Shown in pieces: positions 1 to 10,196 of a stretch of 64,000 bases of DNA. A program made the translations under genes and the position numbers. The DNA lies in NCBI GenBank assembly GCA_008330645.1, contig VLTN01000046.1, positions 186,001-250,000 of the forward strand. The letters are read 5' to 3'. Position 1 is the first letter of the stretch, and each line of letters begins with the position of its first letter. The notes beneath the pieces were generated by a model. The model searched no databases. It was given only the letters and a program-made list of their open reading frames with translations, and was not told the DNA's origin. Origin of the DNA: Cafeteria roenbergensis. Taxonomy: Eukaryota > Sar > Bigyra > Bicosoecida > Cafeteriaceae.

Positions 1-829
1 GGGGACGGCCGCGCTGCGGCGGCTGCGGCGGAGGGCTTGAGGCGTCCGGCCCGCGGGGCCAACCGCAGCGGTGCCGGGCCGGGAGGCGGGGCCGAGGCTG
101 CGAGCGACGCTGGGCGGGGCATGCTGGGGCTGCCAGCACGGGCGCCTTCAGTGGCAGCGGCGGCGGCCCCGGTGCCTGCATCGCTCAGCGGGTCGCGTGA
201 CTCGCTGACGGCCTCTGCAGGGACTACGGCCACATCTGCCTCTGCCCGGGGTGGGAGCGCGACGGCGTCGATTTCGGCGCGGGAGGGAGCCGCCACGTCG
301 CCCCGGACGGGAGGCACGGGGCGGCCTGCCGCTGCGGCGGCCAGCTGCTTGGCCGCCTGAAGCGTGGGCATCACGGCGACTGCGCGAATCAGCATTCCGC
401 CGGTGATGTTGATTCCGCCCACGCTCAGCGGGGGAGAACTTCCACCGCCGGGCTGCAAAGCCGCCGCGCAGTCGATGATCAGAACACGGAAGCGCGCCCC
501 TGCCGTCGCGGGGCAGGCCACAAGGGGCAGCTGCACGTGCAGCGCAGTTGACTTGGCTGCCGAAAATCGCGGCGACACAAGCACGCGTACGCGCCGCTGC
601 CCACCGATGCGGACCACAATCTCGACTCTGGCAGTTGGGCAAATGCGGGCGACTTGCAGCACCACAAACGCGCCGGAGCGAGAGGATGCCAGCCGGCCGC
701 CAGACTCCAGAGCAGCACGCTTGCGCGCCGGAACCTCGGCCATGACGCTGCGGGGAGGGAGCCGGGAATCACGATCGCAGTTTTTCGGTTGCCGTGAAAA
801 GACAAGCATGGGCACCGTGGCTTCGGCTG
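1..829 (-). CDS. CFAP20-domain protein (CFAP20DC/C3orf67-like), partial
   Basis: A minus-strand frame is open from the left edge to about 829, with an in-frame ATG at 743. The part just after that ATG carries FVVLQV, then STALHVQLPL about 45 residues later, an IIDCAAAL stretch and GGINITGGMLIRAVAVMP. These line up in order with the CFAP20/DUF667 fold as I remember it from CFAP20DC (FLVLQI, STPLHAKIPL, LCIDL, ANCKLRKIFTL). CFAP20 relatives belong to ciliary axonemes, so a flagellated cell is implied. After the domain the protein becomes Ala/Pro-rich and leaves the window. The ATG at 743 would cut the domain short, so it is probably internal. A pyrimidine-rich CAG at about 830 is the likely acceptor. 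A separate frame at about 885-990 (TRIWLSTREKQPL, ending at a GTGAGC donor) resembles the expected N-terminal strands, but its phase does not fit this exon, so I leave it unjoined. Confidence 0.55.
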
Positions 830-884
830 CTGCGGGAGGACCGCGCGCAAGAGCAGCGTTGCCAGCCGCTGGCGTTTCAAATGC

Positions 885-1000
885 TCACGCCTTGAGGGCC
901 GGGACGAAGCCGGTGGCGACAGCCCCTGACTTGGTCCACTCGGTGAGGGGCTGCTTCTCGCGGGTCGACAGCCAAATTCGCGTCATGCTGGCTGCGGCGC
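885..1000 (-). other. Possible upstream exon of the CFAP20-domain gene
   Basis: A minus-strand frame reading MTRIWLSTREKQPLTEWTK follows a CCGCAG acceptor-like site near 990-1000 and ends at a GTGAGC donor-like site at 888-883. It resembles the N-terminal strands of CFAP20DC proteins (VEIFSAQGKNP..KWK). The donor leaves two bases while the next clean acceptor (830) needs one, so the link is unproven: either another donor is used or the gene is damaged next to the retrotransposon block. Confidence 0.25.
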
Positions 1001-1084
1001 CGAGGGGCAACAGCGGCAGTGCCGCTTCTGCGACCGGCGGAATTCGAATTCGTCCCAATCTGAGCTTCAAATATCGCACAGTCT

Positions 1085-1093
1085 AACCAACAA
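1085..1093. repeat. Left copy of a 9-bp direct repeat (candidate target-site duplication)
   Basis: AACCAACAA lies directly before the first base that matches the LINE. The same nine bases occur at 16767-16775, directly after the 3' end of the last LINE copy. This is the arrangement expected of a target-site duplication for one LINE insertion that now brackets the whole block. Confidence 0.6.
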
Positions 1094-1361
1094 CATCGCC
1101 AAGGGACTGGCTACCCAGCTGATTGGGCAGACGCAGTACCTGCGACAGCAGGTGGAGCGCATGCGGTGAGCAGGGACGGCTGAGTGGCGACTCGTGGCAG
1201 CGTGGTGGAAGTGATTTGGGCTTGGGACTTTGGATTGCGGGTCTGGCGCGGTTGGTGATTGATTCGTGATGGAGTTGCTGGATTGGTTCTTGATGAGTCT
1301 GTGAATCGAGTGTGTGGCAAGGCGACGCGAATTTTTCCACTCCCTCAACGAAGTTCATTCG
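1094..1361 (+). mobile_element. LINE 3'-end fragment L0 (5'-truncated non-LTR retrotransposon)
   Basis: This short copy keeps only the last codons of the LINE ORF (stop at about 1167-1169) and the 3' untranslated tail, which ends in TTCATTC. It matches the corresponding ends at 6078-6345, 11304-11571 and 16498-16766 with scattered substitutions. It has a single 3' tail unit, as L3 does, whereas L1 and L2 have two. Its left end abuts the 9-bp direct repeat. Confidence 0.8.
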
Positions 1362-1392
1362 CTAAGTTCACTTGGTGAATTCACGCTACAAC

Positions 1393-4300
1393 TCAAGTTT
1401 CAGCCTGGTCCGCGGCCCCGTCTGCCTCTGCGGCTGTGCGTCCGCCCCATGCTTGCAGCTCCACCTTTCTGGCCCAGTCAAGGACAGCAGGCGGCAGTCC
1501 GCTGAGCAGGTGATCGCCAAAAGCGACAACCCAGTGCGGGCCGTGGATTTTTCCGCCGGACGACGTTGCTTTTGCCTCCAGACCCCCGAACATTGCCATT
1601 CTGAGAGCACCCTCGTGCTTGCCGATTTCAGCAGGCACCTTGCCGTGCAATGCTCTCTCGGTGACGTCCTTGTTAGTGACCACCACGTTCCAAACCACGA
1701 GGGACTCACCGTCTCTCAAGAGCGAGAGCGAGACAGTGTGGAAGTCATCCCAACTCTCTACCTGAGCTGTGAATCCCGGGACGATCTTATTCCAGCCAGT
1801 GAGGGATACGTTGGTTGATTTGTCTGCAGCTGCTGCTCCGGACGATGTTGCTTTGGCTTGAAGCAGCAAAAGGTGGACGAGCCGGGACTCGAGGTCCCGA
1901 ACCAGAAGCATGATGTCCACACCCTTGTCAGGAGACGGCTTGAACAGCATTCCCGTTCGAAGCACCGAAGAGTTTGCCCGCACATCGTCCCACTTGAGAT
2001 CGGCAACCTTCGCAACGGCGGCGTCATCAACCAGCGACAGCCGCTCAAGGCTCCTCAGCAGGCTCTCTCGTTGACCCTCAGTTGCCGCTCCAACAAAGTG
2101 GGCAGACTTGGCAGCGCTTTTGCAAAAGGCCTGAGCTAGAACAGGCTCGGTGGTCGTGGCACCAACTGTGGCATGGCTGAGGTCATCGCGCGCCTTGAAC
2201 GGCAGGGAACAACCGCCCTCGTCGATGAGCGTGATTGAAAGAACGGCGGTCCATGACGGGTCGCCACTCGCCAGCAACAACTGTCAGCACGCCACAGTCG
2301 GAGAGGTTGCTCAGCGAGGGCAGCAGCGCCTCTGCCGCAACATCGGCACCGCTCGCCTCCGATGCCCTTGCCGACAATTTGCCAAGGTCAAGACCCAGGG
2401 CTGACAGGGCCACTGATGGAGACACAAGTTGGTCCAGCACCGTTTCCGAGCGCAAGCCCTTGATAGCTGACTTGAAGTGGGCTGCAAAGACTGACGAAAG
2501 CTGCCGCCCATGCTGAGTAGCAATGATGTCACGTTGCATCTTGTCCAATCCCAACGGCGGCTTCTCGGAGTGGGCCCCGGGCTGGCCAAGGAGTGCGCGC
2601 AACACGCTCCCGGCGCGAAGTACTGAGCGGCGAAAGCGCGCTCGCCTCTTCGGGACGGCGCTTTTGGCGAGGAATCTTTTTGCAGCGGAATGGAAGCTCG
2701 AGACTGCACGCCCGGCCGCCATGATTGCCCTTGCATGGTCCTCGAGGGACGACAGGGGCTCAAGAGGCGAAAGCGGAATCTGCTTGTCGCTGTGGTTGGT
2801 CTTTTCGCGGAACTTCTCAACGCCGTAGCTCCTCGGGTCCACACGGTCAGGGCTGAAGAGAATGTCGCGCATCCAGGCAGCGCTGCCGGAGACGTAGTAG
2901 ATCAGCTGCGGCGAGTTACCCCTCAGGGCGGCGAGCTCATCGGCTACGATGTTGCCACACTTCTTGTAAGGCTCGTCTGCCTCGTCCATGACCAGCAGCA
3001 TGCTCAGCTTGTTGGCTTGAAGGAACTTGCACACTTGCTGCGGGGTCGCAAACCACGGATAAAGCTTCCACTTGGAGGGGTCCGGGTCCGCCTCGACTCG
3101 CGGTCTGTGGCCTGCAAGCTGCAGTGCCCTGTCCAGCAGACGAGGAAGCGGCGCCGATGGTCTAATCCACGCGTGCTCGCTGTCGGCGGCATGAGCCGCA
3201 CACAGCTCATAGAGCCACGTAGCTCGCAGCATGTCAACGTACACCGGGACCACTGGCCGGCCGGCGGCTGGAAGCGACTTGATCCTTGAGAACACACCTG
3301 CAGCGACACAGCCCGCGACCAGGAGAGAAGACATGCCGACTCCTCGGGGGCCAAAGACGCACCGGCCGTTGAGCTGCCCACCTTCGCCAGCAAGAGCGAG
3401 GGCTGCGATGTCGCAGGCAAGGCTCCTCGCCAAGAGGTCGCGGTTGCTTGGGCCCTCCCACAGCAGCCATCGAGGCTCCTTGACTGCCTGCGCGGTCAAG
3501 GACATCACCTGTGGATTCTGTCCAGCCGCCTCGAGCGCCGGCCCGACGCCATGCTCGCTGCGCATGGTGTCGTAGATGCGATCAGCAAAGGCATCGCTGG
3601 CCTTGGAAATGGCCAAGGCAGTCTCGCCTGCCTTGGCGTCGAGTTCAGCTGCATTGTCCGGAATGTACTCCTGCATCTTAGTGCCGGCCACGGCGAGGGC
3701 GTCCGAAGGAATCGTGGAAATGGACGAGTCCACACGAGCTAGTGTCTCACGCATCTTGCTCCGAAGCGCCTCCTGCTCCTCGGCCTCGCGCTTGGCCTTT
3801 GCCAGCAGGACGTCTGCATGCTTCTGCGCTGCCTTAATGGTGGACCGCTTGGCCACCTCCTCTGCCAAACCGTCAGCGACACCCCGAAGATGTCCAAGAC
3901 GGTGCCACTCGGCTAGCTGATCTATGCCGCCTGCCATTATTACTTTCACCTTGGCCTTGCTGAGCACGTCACAAATGTGGACTCCGCTTCCAAGCTTGAT
4001 GCTCGCCGTGCCAAGCTTGCCCAGGAGAGCGGTTAAGTCCCTTTTCTTGCCGGTCGACCTGAGCCCCTTGGCGCGGCGAAGCTTGTTGAAGAACCGCAGC
4101 GCTTTCCGGGCAAGCTCAACCCGCGTGAAGACCTGCGCAGGCGGGGTCCGGCTGAAACTGAGCTCACAGGACATCAGGGCACTCAAGTCTTCCCCAGCAT
4201 CGTCCGGTGACAGTAGGGATGCGTCCCACTCTTCTGCAGCTTGCGGAGCTGGCTCTGCGCCAAGTCCAACCCTTGCTGCAGTGGCCACGGCACTGCGGAG

Positions 4301-4867
4301 CAAAGCTGCTCCACTGGCAGCGGCGGCAGCAGCACTGGGGGAGAACTTTCCAGAGCGAGAACCAGAGCGAGAACCAGTGCCGTCAAAAGCCGAACAGCGA
4401 TCGTCGGAGCCTGCACCACGAGGAACTGTCGCGGCTGAGGAAGCCGCCGCTGCCGCGGCACCAGAATGATCGACTGCAGCAGGCCCCCTGGCGGCGGCGT
4501 CGGCTGATTCTCAACGTCGATGACGCTCGGCTTGGCCAGCGCTAGCGCTGCGCCTCGTGGCCCTCTTGGCCTCCTTGTGCTTCTTGTCCCCCTTGGGCGG
4601 CTTGCGTTCAGCGGGTCCATGTTAATCCGCAGCGACGGCTTGACGCTGGCCCTCCTTCACAGCGGGATTGGCAGCAGAGGCACCGGCATCGCCAGTTTTC
4701 TCTCGGCAGGATCGCTTGCCAGTCCGGGCATCGCCGGCAACACTGCCCTCGTGCTCGCGCTCGCACTTGGCGGCGCGCCGGCCACTTGGCTTTGCCTGCG
4801 AACAGAAACTCGAGGACGAAGACGAAGACGAAGACGAGGACGAAGATGATTGCGGACGGTCTGCCAT
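1393..4867 (-). pseudogene. N0: divergent, broken copy of the NTPase-nuclease (RHS/CR-type) gene
   Basis: This is an older relative of N1 and N2. From the N side it has a Ser-rich start beginning MADRP, a charged disordered region, the helical segment (KALRFFNKLRRAKGLRS and AEWHRLGHLRGVADG match N1), a coiled coil without the 33-bp array, a P-loop NTPase-like region (LLVMDEADE as the Walker B-like strand), and a C-terminal nuclease-like domain with an LLLLQAKAT strand. Only part of it resembles N1 at residue level, so it split off long before the recent tandem duplication. The reading frame is interrupted, with a few breaks by eye, so it is treated as a fossil. Its 5' flank (about 4973-5422) is nevertheless essentially identical to that of N1 and N2. 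It lies between LINE ends L0 and L1. Confidence 0.7.
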
Positions 4868-4972
4868 GGCCGTGGGAGGGGCCACTGGCCGCGGGCGCTG
4901 CGCACTGCGGCGGCGGGGCGGCGGCGAGACGGGATCGATTTTCCGTGATGCTAACTGGCCTCGAAAAACAAC

Positions 4973-5422
4973 GGCGCGCGAGCACGCTGCAGCCGTCCCT
5001 CAGCGTCAGCCCCGCCCAGCACAATGGCCGGCAACGTGCACGCTCCGATCATGCCGTGAAGGCACTGCGAGGGGCACGTGCCAGCGCTGCGTCGGGCGCC
5101 CCGGCAGAGAGAGCGACCTGGAAAACGGAACGGCCGCCTCCCCCGCACCTCACGATCCACGGGGCCGAGCAGCACCAGCCCCAAGATGAGCGCAGCAAGC
5201 TCGGGAAGAAGGAGCGGGGAGCAGTGCGGGGCAGCGGGCGGCCGCGTTTGCTGCTCGCTCTGGCGCGCAAGAGTGCAGTCTTCTTTGGCAGCCGCGACAA
5301 TCGGCAGAGCCCGCGACCGCGCAGCAGCGCTCTCGCGCCGGCGGCAGTTGCAGGGTGTCACACCAAGGCGCGCTAGGGCCGCCACACGCAGGCAAGGGAC
5401 CGATGATTGACGCGCAGGGAGG
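4973..5422. repeat. Shared 5' flank of the NTPase genes, copy 1 of 3
   Basis: This block of about 450 bp recurs at 10197-10648 and 15391-15842 with no difference noticed by eye. It lies between each NTPase start and the following LINE fragment, so it probably holds the NTPase promoter and 5' untranslated region. A minus-strand frame opens through it, but in N0 that frame is out of phase with the MADRP start. This argues that the block is not coding. Confidence 0.7.
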
Positions 5423-6446
5423 GTGAGGCTTCAAAAGAACGTTCCCCAAGGCGCTTGGCTCGGCCCTCCCGAGGGTGCGGCGCTGAACGCTCCGAGTCTG
5501 CTGGACCAGGACACCACGGCGAGAGGCACTGTCCACATTGGCGGGGTCTCCGGTGTGGCGCATCACCTGGCGCGCTGCCGCTGCGGCAAGGGCTCCACCA
5601 TCCGGGCGCACAACCACGTCCGCGACGTCCTACACGCAGCGGTGCGCTCGGCGGGGCTGCAGTCGGTCGTGGAGCCCTCCAGCTGGCAGGACGGGCAGAC
5701 GCGCTTCGGGTCCCAGCCGGGGTCCAGCGAGGCCGCGCGCAAGCGACCGGACCTGCGGGTGCACGTCGACTTCGAGACCACCTGTCTCGTCGACGTGCAG
5801 ATCACCTCGGCGGTGAGCAAGTCCTACGTGACGCAGGGCCTGCAGAGCATGGACGCCTTTCTCGAGCGCCGTGAGAGTGACAAGATGGGGGAGTGCAAGA
5901 AGAGCTCAGCTACAAAGGACAACATGAGCTCCATTGTGCCCTTCGTCATCACGACCACGGGACGCATGGGACCGGCGGCCTTCGCCTTCCTCAAGAAGGT
6001 GGCGGACACGGCCTTCGGTGATCGGCCGAGGGAGCGTGCGCGCTGGGCCTTCCGCTGGCTGTCGAGGCTGAACGAGGTCATCGCCAAGGGACTGGCGACC
6101 CAGCTGATCGGGCAGACGCAGTACCTGCGACAGCAGGTGGAGCGTATGCGGTGAGCAGGGGCGGCTGAGTGGCGACTCGTGGCGGTGTGATGGGAGTGAT
6201 TGGGAGTTGGGACTTGGAATTGTGGGTTTGGCGCGGTTTGTGATTCACTGGTGATGGAGTTGCTGGATTGGCGTTTGATGAGTCTGTGAATCGAGTGTGT
6301 GGCATGGTTACGCGAGTTTTTGACCCCCTCCAACGATGTTCATTCATCGGTGATGGAGTTGCTGGATTGGGTCTTGGTGAGTCTGTGGACTGAGTATATG
6401 ACATGGCGATGCGAGTGTTTCGCCCCCCCCCCAACGATGCTCATTT
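5411..6446 (+). mobile_element. LINE 3'-end fragment L1 with restriction-like endonuclease ORF
   Basis: After an in-frame TGA at 5408-5410 an open frame runs to the stop at 6152-6154. It lacks reverse transcriptase and begins with a post-RT segment (LQKNVPQGAWLGPP). A CRCG and H..H zinc-knuckle-like cluster follows, then KRPDLRVHVDF and CLVDVQIT, the D...DxQ pattern of restriction-like endonucleases. Last come the VPFVITTTGRMGP and FAFLKKVAD signatures seen at the C-termini of R2/Dong-like protist LINEs. There is no ATG near the frame's start, so this is a 5'-truncated insertion. The 3' tail holds two units of about 96 bp (6251-6345 and 6350-6446). Confidence 0.75.
6251..6446 (+). repeat. Doubled LINE 3' tail (two ~96-bp units) in L1
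   Basis: Both units begin GTGATGGAGTTGCTGGATTG and end with a C-run followed by CAACGATG(T/C)TCATT. They differ by substitutions, so the duplication is older than the L1/L2 duplication. L2 has the same pair at about 11477-11673, while L0 and L3 have one unit only. Confidence 0.75.
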
Positions 6447-6489
6447 CGTCGCATGCAGCACATTTCAGAGCGAGCCTCGCGCCTCACGT

Positions 6490-9400
6490 TCACACAGCAT
6501 AGTTGGGAATGCCAACTGTCTTGGCAAATGCTCTGACAGCCTTCGGCCACAGCTCGAGCATGACCTTGTGATCGGCGACGAGCGGAACGACGTACACCGG
6601 CATGCCGTTTGCATCCGACTTGAAGGGGTGCAAGCTGCTGGAAGCCATTGCTGCAGCTGCCTCGGTCCAGGCCAGGCCAGCGGAAACAGCTGCGCGCCAG
6701 ACTACACTCTCCGCTGGTGGGTGCCACATATTGTCCGAAGCATCGCGTAGCACCTGAAGAACACGCTCCAGTTCACCAACGTTCCCGACGTGCTTACACG
6801 TCACCAAACAGTTCCAGACAACGATGGCTTCACACTCGCCCGGGACTCGCGTCAAGGGGCTGTCGAGCAGGGACTGTGTGCTGCTGCCAGTGCCGCCGCT
6901 GCGAAACGGCTGGTGCATTCGGTCGAGGATTTTGGCTGCTTCGCTGATCCCCATCCGGGATACCGCGCCTTTGTCCGAGCCAACCTTGACCTGCACTCGA
7001 AGTGCATGCCGAACCAAGGTGCCGTGGCCTGTGGGAACATCTAGCACCACTGTCGCGTCGGATCCAAATTTGTCGGGCGCCTCCTTGTGGAAGTGGAGCG
7101 GCCGGGCGACTGCCGTGCTTGTGCGCTTCAGGTCGAGAGCTGGAAGCTGCTTCACCGCGATGGATCTTGCTGCTACTGACGGACCCCCCGTGGTGGCTGC
7201 CATTGGTTCTGCTGGCTCAGCAACGATTTTGAGCTCCTTCATGCCCTTGAGCCAGTCCGACAGTAGCGGGGTCCCGTCAGTTGCGTCCTCCTTGAGCTGC
7301 AGTTGCGGGTGGACGTCCGTGCAGCGGTGGAGAAACGATGCGGGACCAGTTGAGGCGATGCCTTGGGCTGCCAGCAGCTCCATGGCTTCGCCGGATTTCC
7401 CGGTTGGGTCAAGCATCGCCCACATTTGGCGAGCATTCAGCCCTGAGGGCCTTGAGAGCAGGCCAAGAGCAAACAAGCGGTGGAGCTTCGAACTCAGCAT
7501 GTGCTGACCTGTCTCCTCTCGAATGATGCCGAGATCGACGAGAAGATCAATTTCGGAGTCAATCTGAAGCTCCTTGTCCCGCTTCGAGACGGAGCCACGC
7601 AGCGGCAGCATTGACATGTCGGCTGCAGTGGCAGCGTGCATGGTGGAGCCATCGTCTGGCAACACGGCCAAGCCCGTTACAATCAGCTTGGCAAGGCTGC
7701 TGGACATCACGGAGGAAAATGCTGTAGCTTCTTCACTCTCCATTCGGTCAAACGGGTCGAGGCTTGTGCCCATGTCCACGTCAATGCCCCGAAAGTGAAT
7801 CTTCAGCGTTCTGGCGACCGGTTGAATCATGTCAAGCTTTGCGGCAAGAGACCTCCACTCCGTAGACTGGCGCAGGCGCTCCACAATGTCGCTGGGCTTG
7901 CCCTCAAGCTTCCGCATTCGCTCGCGAAGCCGCCGGATCATTCGCAGATCGTCCTGCTTCGAATCGTGCAGGCCATCTGGGAGGCAGGAGATGAGGAAAT
8001 GAATGGCCTGGTCTGCAGTGAAGCGCTCGAGCCTACCCACGTCTCGAATCTTGGTAACGTTGACCACGGATCGGTCGCCAATCAGCCCTTGATACGGCTT
8101 GATCCGAGGGTCGCTTTGCATCGCAATTGGATCGAAAAGCAGCTTCCTGGCGATGCTTGGCGAGCCTGTTAGCCAGGTGTCCATAGCAGGCACACTGTTC
8201 ATCAGCCATGTGAGTTGTCCGCGGAACTTCGGTCCCAGGTTGCTGAATCTGAAGAATTCCTGGAACTCATCCACGACGAGAAGGACGCGAACTTCGCGCT
8301 TGGTGATTGCCTTGACCTCGGCAAACAGGTCCTCGAACTCTGAATTCCAACTATGCGAATTCCGTGGCGCAGTCTCCATGCGACGAGCGCGCTCGGTGCC
8401 ATCCAAGAGGCCTGCCTGCCACAAGGCGAACTGAACACAGGTGACCAAATGCGGAGAAAATCCCTCCGAAGCGTCGATTGCGTCGTAGGTTGCCTGGTCT
8501 TTGGAGAGTGCGGCACCGTCGACTTTGACAGCAACGACATCGAAGGGGCTGCACTCGGGCAGTGCACTAGTAGCAGCTTGTGCAACCTCCCATAGCAGGG
8601 TCGTCTTACCGGAGCCCTTTGGCCCTGTGAGGAAGTTGACATTCGTCGTAGTGCCCCGCATGCGCTTGCTTGCCAAGGATACGACACTGTCAGCGACCGC
8701 CTGAGCAACACACCGACGACGGTCTGTGCCAAGGAATACGGCCTCTGCGTCGCCAGAGGAAAGCGACTGCAACGAGCGCAGAACAGCGCGGCCCATGCCG
8801 TCGAAAGTGGTTGCACTTGTGCCACGAGACCGTTGGCTGGAGACTGACACAACGAGCCGATTCATGGCAGAGAGCAGCGACTGGTTCCGATCTCTCTCCT
8901 CGGCCTCGCGCTTGGCCTTCTCGGCCTTCTCCTCGGCCTCGCGCTTGGCCTTCTCGGCCTTCTCCTCGGCCTCGCGCTTGGCCTTCTCGGCCTTCTCCTC
9001 GGCCTCGCGCTTGGCTTTCTCGGCCTGCCTTTCGGCCTGCTTCTCAGCCCTTGCCAGCAAGACGTCTGCATGCTTCTGCACTGTGTCGCCGGCGGACGGC
9101 TCGAACATGACCTCCGCAAACTCTCCGGCCACGGACTGCAGGTGGCCCAGCCGGTGCCACTTGGCCAGCTGCGTTTTTCCGCCGGCCATGTGCAGAGTCA
9201 CCCCGGCATGCTGAAGCACCGCGTCGATGTCGGTGGAGTGGGCGAGCTTCATGCTGGCGTTGCCGAGCCTTCCAATCAGCTTGACGATGTCCTTGGTGTC
9301 GTCAGAGCGGAGCCCCTTGGCGGCTCGCAGCCTCGTGATGAACGTGAAAAAGGCCTGCCCAAGCTCAAGCCGGGAGCGGGCGACTTCGGCCGAGACGAAG

Positions 9401-10092
9401 GACAACGAGAGTACCCCGAGGACTAAATCGATGGCGTCGGTTCCGGCTTCCTCCTGGGTCAGGTGGTCGGCAGCCCACCGCTCGGCGTCAGTCGAAAATA
9501 GCTGGGAGTCTGTCTCCGACGCCGCGGAGCTCAGAGGACGCATCGGCGCGGAGGCTGCGCCCGTCGTCAAGTCACGTTGATCCGTGGCTAGGCGCGTCCC
9601 AAGGGGAGCTGCTGCGGCAGAAGAAGCCGCAGCTGCACCAGCACTTGTGTGCTCGGCTGTCGCTGGCCAGCTTCCGTCAGCATCGACATTTTGTCCTCGT
9701 CGATGATGCTTGGTCTTGCTCGCTTCCTGGCTGGACTTCTTGGCCCTTTTGCCCGCCTTGGACTTCTTGTGCTTCTTGGAGTCCCGGTGCTCCTTGCGCT
9801 CAGCGGGACGATGTGCCTCCGCTACTCCGGCTTGACGCTGGCCCTCCTTCACAGCGGGCTGGGCAGCAGAGGCGCCGGCATCGCCAGCTTCCTCTCGGCG
9901 GGATCGCTTGCCAGTCCGGACATCGCCGGCAACACCGCGCTCGCGCTCGCGCCCGCGCTTGGCGGCGCGCCGGCCGCTTGGCTTCGCCCGCGACAAAACA
10001 GGCGAGGTTGAATTCGAGGACGACTGAGAGGCCGACGACGGCAAAAAAGAAGAAGACGAGGTGGATGAAGAGAATGACGGCCGGTCCGCCAT
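6490..10092 (-). CDS. N1: large P-loop NTPase with C-terminal PD-(D/E)XK-nuclease-like domain (RHS/CR-type family)
   Basis: An intact frame of about 1200 aa. Order of parts: Ser-rich start; Lys/Arg-rich basic region (about 105-130, KKHKKSKAGKRAKK, NLS-like); helical domain (about 225-330); coiled coil of four AEKAKREAEEK units of 11 aa; P-loop NTPase with Walker A GPKGSGKT (about 490) and Walker B VLLVVDEFQEF (about 605) plus a WLTGSPS sensor-like strand; a winged-helix-like stretch; and a nuclease-like core (SDATVVLDV, then RVQVKVG near 1035, the D..QxK pattern). This order matches the retrotransposon-hot-spot/Crinkler-type NTPase-nuclease class by remembered architecture. The start at 10092 is chosen because MADRP is shared with N0 and N2 and the frame upstream is not in phase in N0. 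The coding GC is visibly lower than in the neighbours. A LINE end lies just past its stop and another beyond its start. Confidence 0.75.
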   Translation of the reverse strand: MADRPSFSSSTSSSSFLPSSASQSSSNSTSPVLSRAKPSGRRAAKRGRERERGVAGDVRTGKRSRREEAGDAGASAAQPAVKEGQRQAGVAEAHRPAERKEHRDSKKHKKSKAGKRAKKSSQEASKTKHHRRGQNVDADGSWPATAEHTSAGAAAASSAAAAPLGTRLATDQRDLTTGAASAPMRPLSSAASETDSQLFSTDAERWAADHLTQEEAGTDAIDLVLGVLSLSFVSAEVARSRLELGQAFFTFITRLRAAKGLRSDDTKDIVKLIGRLGNASMKLAHSTDIDAVLQHAGVTLHMAGGKTQLAKWHRLGHLQSVAGEFAEVMFEPSAGDTVQKHADVLLARAEKQAERQAEKAKREAEEKAEKAKREAEEKAEKAKREAEEKAEKAKREAEERDRNQSLLSAMNRLVVSVSSQRSRGTSATTFDGMGRAVLRSLQSLSSGDAEAVFLGTDRRRCVAQAVADSVVSLASKRMRGTTTNVNFLTGPKGSGKTTLLWEVAQAATSALPECSPFDVVAVKVDGAALSKDQATYDAIDASEGFSPHLVTCVQFALWQAGLLDGTERARRMETAPRNSHSWNSEFEDLFAEVKAITKREVRVLLVVDEFQEFFRFSNLGPKFRGQLTWLMNSVPAMDTWLTGSPSIARKLLFDPIAMQSDPRIKPYQGLIGDRSVVNVTKIRDVGRLERFTADQAIHFLISCLPDGLHDSKQDDLRMIRRLRERMRKLEGKPSDIVERLRQSTEWRSLAAKLDMIQPVARTLKIHFRGIDVDMGTSLDPFDRMESEEATAFSSVMSSSLAKLIVTGLAVLPDDGSTMHAATAADMSMLPLRGSVSKRDKELQIDSEIDLLVDLGIIREETGQHMLSSKLHRLFALGLLSRPSGLNARQMWAMLDPTGKSGEAMELLAAQGIASTGPASFLHRCTDVHPQLQLKEDATDGTPLLSDWLKGMKELKIVAEPAEPMAATTGGPSVAARSIAVKQLPALDLKRTSTAVARPLHFHKEAPDKFGSDATVVLDVPTGHGTLVRHALRVQVKVGSDKGAVSRMGISEAAKILDRMHQPFRSGGTGSSTQSLLDSPLTRVPGECEAIVVWNCLVTCKHVGNVGELERVLQVLRDASDNMWHPPAESVVWRAAVSAGLAWTEAAAAMASSSLHPFKSDANGMPVYVVPLVADHKVMLELWPKAVRAFAKTVGIPNYAV
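8898..9029 (-). repeat. 33-bp tandem array in the N1 coiled coil (4 units)
   Basis: Four consecutive units encode EKAKREAEEKA-type 11-mers. The matching array in N2 (about 14125-14223) has three units. The copy-number change is in frame and accounts for the 11-aa length difference between N1 and N2. Confidence 0.85.
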
Positions 10093-10196
10093 GGTCGTGG
10101 GAGGGGCCGCTGGCCTCAGGTGCTGCGCTCTGCGAGGGCGGGGCCGGCAGCGAGCAGGGCGCAAGAGGACGCAGAGCAAGCTGTCTTTGACAAACC

